From contig OX638319.1 of NCBI GenBank assembly GCA_951812655.1, positions 310,001 to 374,000 on the forward strand: a stretch of DNA of 64,000 nucleotides, given 5' to 3'. Made by a program: the position numbers and the translations under genes. Positions within the stretch are counted from its first letter, which is position 1. The number at the start of each line of letters is the position of its first letter. The notes beneath the pieces were generated by a model. It did not search any database and was not told where the DNA came from. It was given only the letters and a program-made list of their open reading frames with translations. Positions 60,693 to 64,000 of the stretch are shown in pieces. The stretch comes from an uncultured Candidatus Nitrosopumilus sp. (GTDB lineage: Archaea; Thermoproteota; Nitrososphaeria; Nitrososphaerales; Nitrosopumilaceae).

Positions 60693-61442
60693 TCACTCTG
60701 TTTCAGAATTCTTAAATTCATTTTCACAAAATTGATGAAAAACGGAGCACTTGTTTTCCTTCGCATCGTCTTTAATTTTTGCCATATCTTTGTTGAGAAT
60801 TCCCTGCGCAGCTAGAAACGAATCATCTTGCATTCCCAGCTTTTCAAATAATTTTGACTTGGCAAGAGGTATTTCCTTTAGATCGGAATTAACTGTTTGA
60901 GCTCTATCATAGTATTCAATGGAGTCTTTGAAATTCCCTAGATGGCTGAGGGAAATAGCTTTATTCATCAAGGCAGTAACATCGTCTGGATCTATAATCA
61001 GGGTAGTGTCATAGTACTCAAGGGCATCCTTGTGACGATCTAGTTCATTAAGAGATAGACCCTTGCTGTTTAGTACCCAAACATCCTTTGGATTTGACTC
61101 AAGTATTTGATCACAAAGATCCAGTACCCTTTCATGCTGTTTTAGGCTTTCAAGTGCGTAGATCTTGTTTTTTAATGCATATGTATCTGAATTTTTTATT
61201 TCCAGAACTTTATCGCAAAAAACTATCGCCTCATCATATTTTTTTAAGTGTATCAATGACAATGAAATGTTTTGTAGTGCCATCATGTCATCAGGATCTT
61301 TTTCCAGTAAGCTTTTACAGTAGTTATACAGTTCATTGAATTTTCCAGCATTAAACATCATAGTAATAACATTTGAGGGATCAAGAAGATTGATCATTTC
61401 TACACAATCTGATAAAAATTCATCATTTTTAACATATTGCAA
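60693..61442 (-). CDS. TPR-repeat protein
   Basis: 249 aa, about six TPR units (MALQNISLSLIHLKKYDEAI, VLNSKGLSLNELDRHKDALE, ALMNKAISLSHLGNFKDSIE). No signal peptide. The C-terminal ~50 residues contain two Cys but no known motif. Downstream of the citE-like gene on the same strand. Confidence 0.78.
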   Translation of the reverse strand: MQYVKNDEFLSDCVEMINLLDPSNVITMMFNAGKFNELYNYCKSLLEKDPDDMMALQNISLSLIHLKKYDEAIVFCDKVLEIKNSDTYALKNKIYALESLKQHERVLDLCDQILESNPKDVWVLNSKGLSLNELDRHKDALEYYDTTLIIDPDDVTALMNKAISLSHLGNFKDSIEYYDRAQTVNSDLKEIPLAKSKLFEKLGMQDDSFLAAQGILNKDMAKIKDDAKENKCSVFHQFCENEFKNSETE

Positions 61443-61508
61443 TTTGACAGAAATTTTTTAGAATCGACAAGATGAATTTATGCAAGGGTTACAATAAAAA
61501 ACTCCATA

Positions 61509-62363
61509 CTATTTTACGAGTTCTAAAAGTGCCTTTGCCTGTTTGTAATGTACCTCATCAATCATTTTTCCATCAATTGTAATAGCACCTTTTCCTTTCT
61601 TAACAAATTCAGGATATACTTTGCATACCTTCTCAGCCCATTGAATCTCACCCTTATTTGGATGAAAAAGCCTATGCACCACTGAAATTTGATCAGGATG
61701 TATCACACTTTTCCCGGAATAGCCAAGGCTTTTTCCAATTTTGCAGTCTTTTTCAAGTCCCTTAGAATCTTTGAGATCCTGCCAAATCGCATCAATTACT
61801 GCCACTCCAGCTGCATGGGCATCAACAGGAATTTTTCTTCTAGAGTATTTGGCACCCTCCGAATTCTTTGTATATTCAACTCCCAAATCATTGAGTAGAT
61901 CAAAAACTCCAAAGACTACGGCAGAAATTCTTTTGCCAAATGATGCAATTTCATATGTGTTAACCACTCCTTCTGATGACTCGATGGATGGAATAACTTG
62001 TATTGGTTTTATCTTTCGCGCTTTTTCCAGTTTGGACAGAACCTTTTCTATCTTTTTCATTTCTTTGACGTTGTTTACCTTAGGAATGACAATTCCATCA
62101 ACTCCTCTTTGGACGATTTCTTTTAGATCCATTGGTATTTTTCCGGAAGTAGGGGAATTGGTACGGACAAAAACTGAAGATGCGTAAGATTTTTTGGATT
62201 TTAGAGCCTGCTTGATTTGCTTTCGCGCATTAGCCTTTTGATCATCAGGAACAGAATCCTCTAGATCAAAACAGACTATGTCGGCATTTAGAGTCTTAGC
62301 TTTTTCAAGAAACCTCGGATTGTTGCCCGGAACAAAAATGAGGCTTCTGAAAAGCTGTGTCAT
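61509..62363 (-). CDS. CitE-like HpcH/HpaI aldolase family lyase
   Basis: 284 aa from ATG 62363 (MTQLFRSLIFVPGNN). CoA-ester lyase motifs: FVPGNNPRFLEKAKTL, IVCFDLEDSVPDDQKANARK, FVRTNSPTSG, PKVNNVKEM, PSIESSEGVVN, and the C-terminal GYSGKSVIHPDQI. Relatives cleave citryl-, malyl- or citramalyl-CoA. It follows the MDR reductase by 7 nt. Confidence 0.83.
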   Translation of the reverse strand: MTQLFRSLIFVPGNNPRFLEKAKTLNADIVCFDLEDSVPDDQKANARKQIKQALKSKKSYASSVFVRTNSPTSGKIPMDLKEIVQRGVDGIVIPKVNNVKEMKKIEKVLSKLEKARKIKPIQVIPSIESSEGVVNTYEIASFGKRISAVVFGVFDLLNDLGVEYTKNSEGAKYSRRKIPVDAHAAGVAVIDAIWQDLKDSKGLEKDCKIGKSLGYSGKSVIHPDQISVVHRLFHPNKGEIQWAEKVCKVYPEFVKKGKGAITIDGKMIDEVHYKQAKALLELVK

Positions 62364-62370
62364 AAAATGA

Positions 62371-63450
62371 CTAAGCACCCTCTGGCTTCATTAAGATCTT
62401 GCCAAAGAGACCCTTTCCGGTCACCATCTTTGTGTGAGCATCTGCAGCTTGTTCAAACGTATAGGTTGAATCAATTGCGGCTTTAATTTTGCCTTGACCC
62501 ATCCAATACAGTCCTTGATCTAATTCAGCTTTTGTTCCTTGAGTTGAACCCAAGACGTTAATTCCTTTGAAGAATATGTGTCTAAGATCTATTTTTGCGT
62601 CATAACCCGTTGTAGCACCACATGAGACAAGAGATGCACCGTATTTGAGTAACGTTAGTTGCTTGTTGAAGTGAGTCTCACCTATATGATCAAATGTCAG
62701 ATCGATTCCAGGTGCTTCTCCCTTTGTTTTAGCAATTTCTTTTGAAATTTTGAATACGTCTTTTTGCCAATCATCTTTTCTGTGATCAACGGCATAATCT
62801 GCACCCAACTCAAGACATTTGTCTAATTTATCAGGACTGGCAGTTGCAATTACATTACAATTGTACAGTTTTGCTATTTGAATTCCAAAGCTTCCAACTC
62901 CTGAACCACCACCCATAATTAAGACAGTTTGTCCGGGGGTAATCTTTGCACGACCTACCAACATATGCCACGAGGTAAGTAATGTCATTGATGCAGCTGC
63001 TGCTTGATCATATGACAGATTGTCTGGAATTTTTGAAACATTGACTTCGGGTAAGTGTATTTCTTCAGAATAAGCTCCCCAAAGGGGCCCAGTTTGAAAT
63101 CCCCATACCTGTCTCTTTACACAATCAAATTCTCTTCCGTCTGTGCATGCTTTACAGACTCTGCAAGCTAGGTTAGAATGAGATACAACTCTATCACCTA
63201 CTTTGATATTTTGTACATCCTCACCTACCGCAATTACATCACCTGCAACATCGGAACCGGATACGTGTGGAAGCGGAACCGCTACAGGTACTCCTCTCAT
63301 TCCCCAAATATCATTGTAATTTAGGGCGGATGCCTTATTGGTAAAAATTACCTCATCGGACTTTGGTTCTGGACTATCTATATCCTGGACTTTGAGGATC
63401 TTAGCATAATTATCATCTGGTGCGTATTCATTGTATACAACGGCTTTCAT
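62371..63450 (-). CDS. Zinc-type MDR reductase, paralogue 2
   Basis: 359 aa, closely similar to 20478-21554 throughout (MKAVVYNEYAPDD, LNYNDIWGMRGVPVAVPLPH, CRVCKACTDGREFDC, GGGSGVGSFGIQIAKL, DHRKDDWQKDVFKIS, RHIFFKGINVLGSTQGTKAE). Structural zinc cysteines and the nucleotide loop are intact. Candidate enoyl-CoA (acryloyl/crotonyl) reductase of the carbon-fixation cycle or a quinone reductase. In an operon with the CitE-like gene. Confidence 0.8.
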   Translation of the reverse strand: MKAVVYNEYAPDDNYAKILKVQDIDSPEPKSDEVIFTNKASALNYNDIWGMRGVPVAVPLPHVSGSDVAGDVIAVGEDVQNIKVGDRVVSHSNLACRVCKACTDGREFDCVKRQVWGFQTGPLWGAYSEEIHLPEVNVSKIPDNLSYDQAAAASMTLLTSWHMLVGRAKITPGQTVLIMGGGSGVGSFGIQIAKLYNCNVIATASPDKLDKCLELGADYAVDHRKDDWQKDVFKISKEIAKTKGEAPGIDLTFDHIGETHFNKQLTLLKYGASLVSCGATTGYDAKIDLRHIFFKGINVLGSTQGTKAELDQGLYWMGQGKIKAAIDSTYTFEQAADAHTKMVTGKGLFGKILMKPEGA

Positions 63451-63491
63451 GAATAAACAAAATTTGTACCCATAATTATATTTTTTCTAGC

Positions 63492-63785
63492 CTATATTCT
63501 ATTGATCTTAAAATCACGTTTAGGTTGCTGCGTGGAGAGTAGTATTTGCTTCAGCTGTTCATCGTTTATTCGACCTGGAATTTTTCCTTGCGTTGCCATC
63601 CCAATCAGATATTGCTCGACCATATCAGAAAGTTCAGGTTTTACCATTTTGATGTTATTTAGTCTCATTCGGGCAGCAGGTTCAAGTACCTGTTTGAGTA
63701 TTTGCTCCTTTTGTGCAGCCATCTCATGATTTGCACGCTCAGTATTATTGTCATGTGGTGGATCGTTGGATTCTGGAAAGCTCAT
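63492..63785 (-). CDS. PDCD5-family DNA-binding protein
   Basis: 97 aa. KEQILKQVLEPAARMRLNNI, KMVKPELSDMVEQYLIGMAT and GRINDEQLKQIL are the archaeal PDCD5/TFAR19 signature, a three-helix DNA-binding protein. Usually next to rps19e, as here (7 nt after it). Confidence 0.93.
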   Translation of the reverse strand: MSFPESNDPPHDNNTERANHEMAAQKEQILKQVLEPAARMRLNNIKMVKPELSDMVEQYLIGMATQGKIPGRINDEQLKQILLSTQQPKRDFKINRI

Positions 63786-63792
63786 TTTATAC

Positions 63793-64000
63793 CTAAGAAT
63801 AAATTTTCAATACAGGGTTTTCGACAATCATTTCCTTAAGAATTTCTGTCGATAACCTATCAAGCTTTTGCATTCCTTGTTTAGAGATAACACGTCCCTT
63901 CTTCTCAACCTTCTCAACATATCCAAGCCTTTCCAATCCCTGAATTGCATTACGAATAATTGCACCACCGGCATCTCTGTGATGAGCAGCGCCATATCCG
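63793..64000 (-). CDS. rps19e: Ribosomal protein S19e, C-terminal part (cut by window edge)
   Basis: The last 68 residues are visible: GYGAAHHRDAGGAIIRNAIQ, GLERLGYVEKVEKKGRVISK, QGMQKLDRLSTEIL. They match the winged-helix core of S19e, needed for small-subunit maturation. Stop TAG at 63793-63795; the gene begins beyond 64000. Confidence 0.88.
   Translation of the reverse strand, partial: GYGAAHHRDAGGAIIRNAIQGLERLGYVEKVEKKGRVISKQGMQKLDRLSTEILKEMIVENPVLKIYS

Overview
The window is chromosomal DNA of an ammonia-oxidising archaeon of the Nitrosopumilus type (Nitrososphaerota, formerly Thaumarchaeota). The evidence is a thaumarchaeal S-layer protein start, archaeal informational genes (L44e, S27e, S19e, TFE, NAC, PDCD5, thermosome, Csl4, aTrm56, TiaS, Dph2), A/T-rich DNA, and TATA boxes about 26-28 nt upstream of many start codons, which points to leaderless mRNAs.

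Layout. 1-3.4 kb: S-layer gene (cut by the window edge), then an operon of threonine synthase and an E1-like enzyme fused to a MoaD-like domain. 4.1-11.5 kb: a tightly overlapping histidine operon hisG-D-C-HAD-B-H-A-F-I, without hisE. 11.5-14.96 kb: a small accessory island between hisG and the end of the HMG-CoA reductase gene. It is bounded by a 17-bp direct repeat and, just inside, by imperfect inverted repeats. It holds an HTH gene, a tiny gene sharing its promoter module, a YD-repeat protein and a broken nuclease gene. 15-33.5 kb: HMG-CoA reductase, sugar dehydrogenase, initiator tRNA-Met, TiaS, Dph2, a TPR protein, an MDR reductase, Csl4, prephenate dehydratase, GuaB, FolP, MptE, GuaA, a ROK kinase, thermosome and adenine deaminase. 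33.5-38.2 kb: L44e/S27e and a late cobalamin operon (cobD-cobQ-cbiB-cobS-cobY) whose CobQ lacks its amidotransferase domain. 38.3-41 kb: aspartate-semialdehyde dehydrogenase, an Lrp-type regulator and heme O synthase. 41-46 kb: a hypothetical-rich stretch with two phasin-like proteins and a DUF3892 protein carrying five 96-bp GC-rich repeats. 46-55.9 kb: thioesterase, UbiD-type decarboxylase, a small zinc protein, A-type ATPase peripheral-stalk-like subunit, NAC, PUA protein, PhoU-like protein, HflX, aTrm56, TFE, aldehyde dehydrogenase and hemerythrin. 56.2-60.5 kb: riboflavin genes including an unassigned amidohydrolase. 60.7-64 kb: TPR protein, CitE-like lyase, a second MDR reductase, PDCD5 and the end of S19e.

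The most interesting points are: (i) an aminohydrolase-family gene inside the riboflavin operon, a candidate for the unassigned archaeal pyrimidine deaminase; (ii) the island with direct and inverted terminal repeats at the 3' end of hmgA, and the 20-bp promoter module shared by two of its genes; (iii) the MoaD-MoeB fusion with an internal di-glycine next to thrC; (iv) CobQ without a glutaminase domain; (v) three genes whose conserved N-terminal coding sequence has no ATG/GTG/TTG start; and (vi) the GC-rich 96-bp repeat array. All functions are read from sequence features and remembered families; no database search was run.
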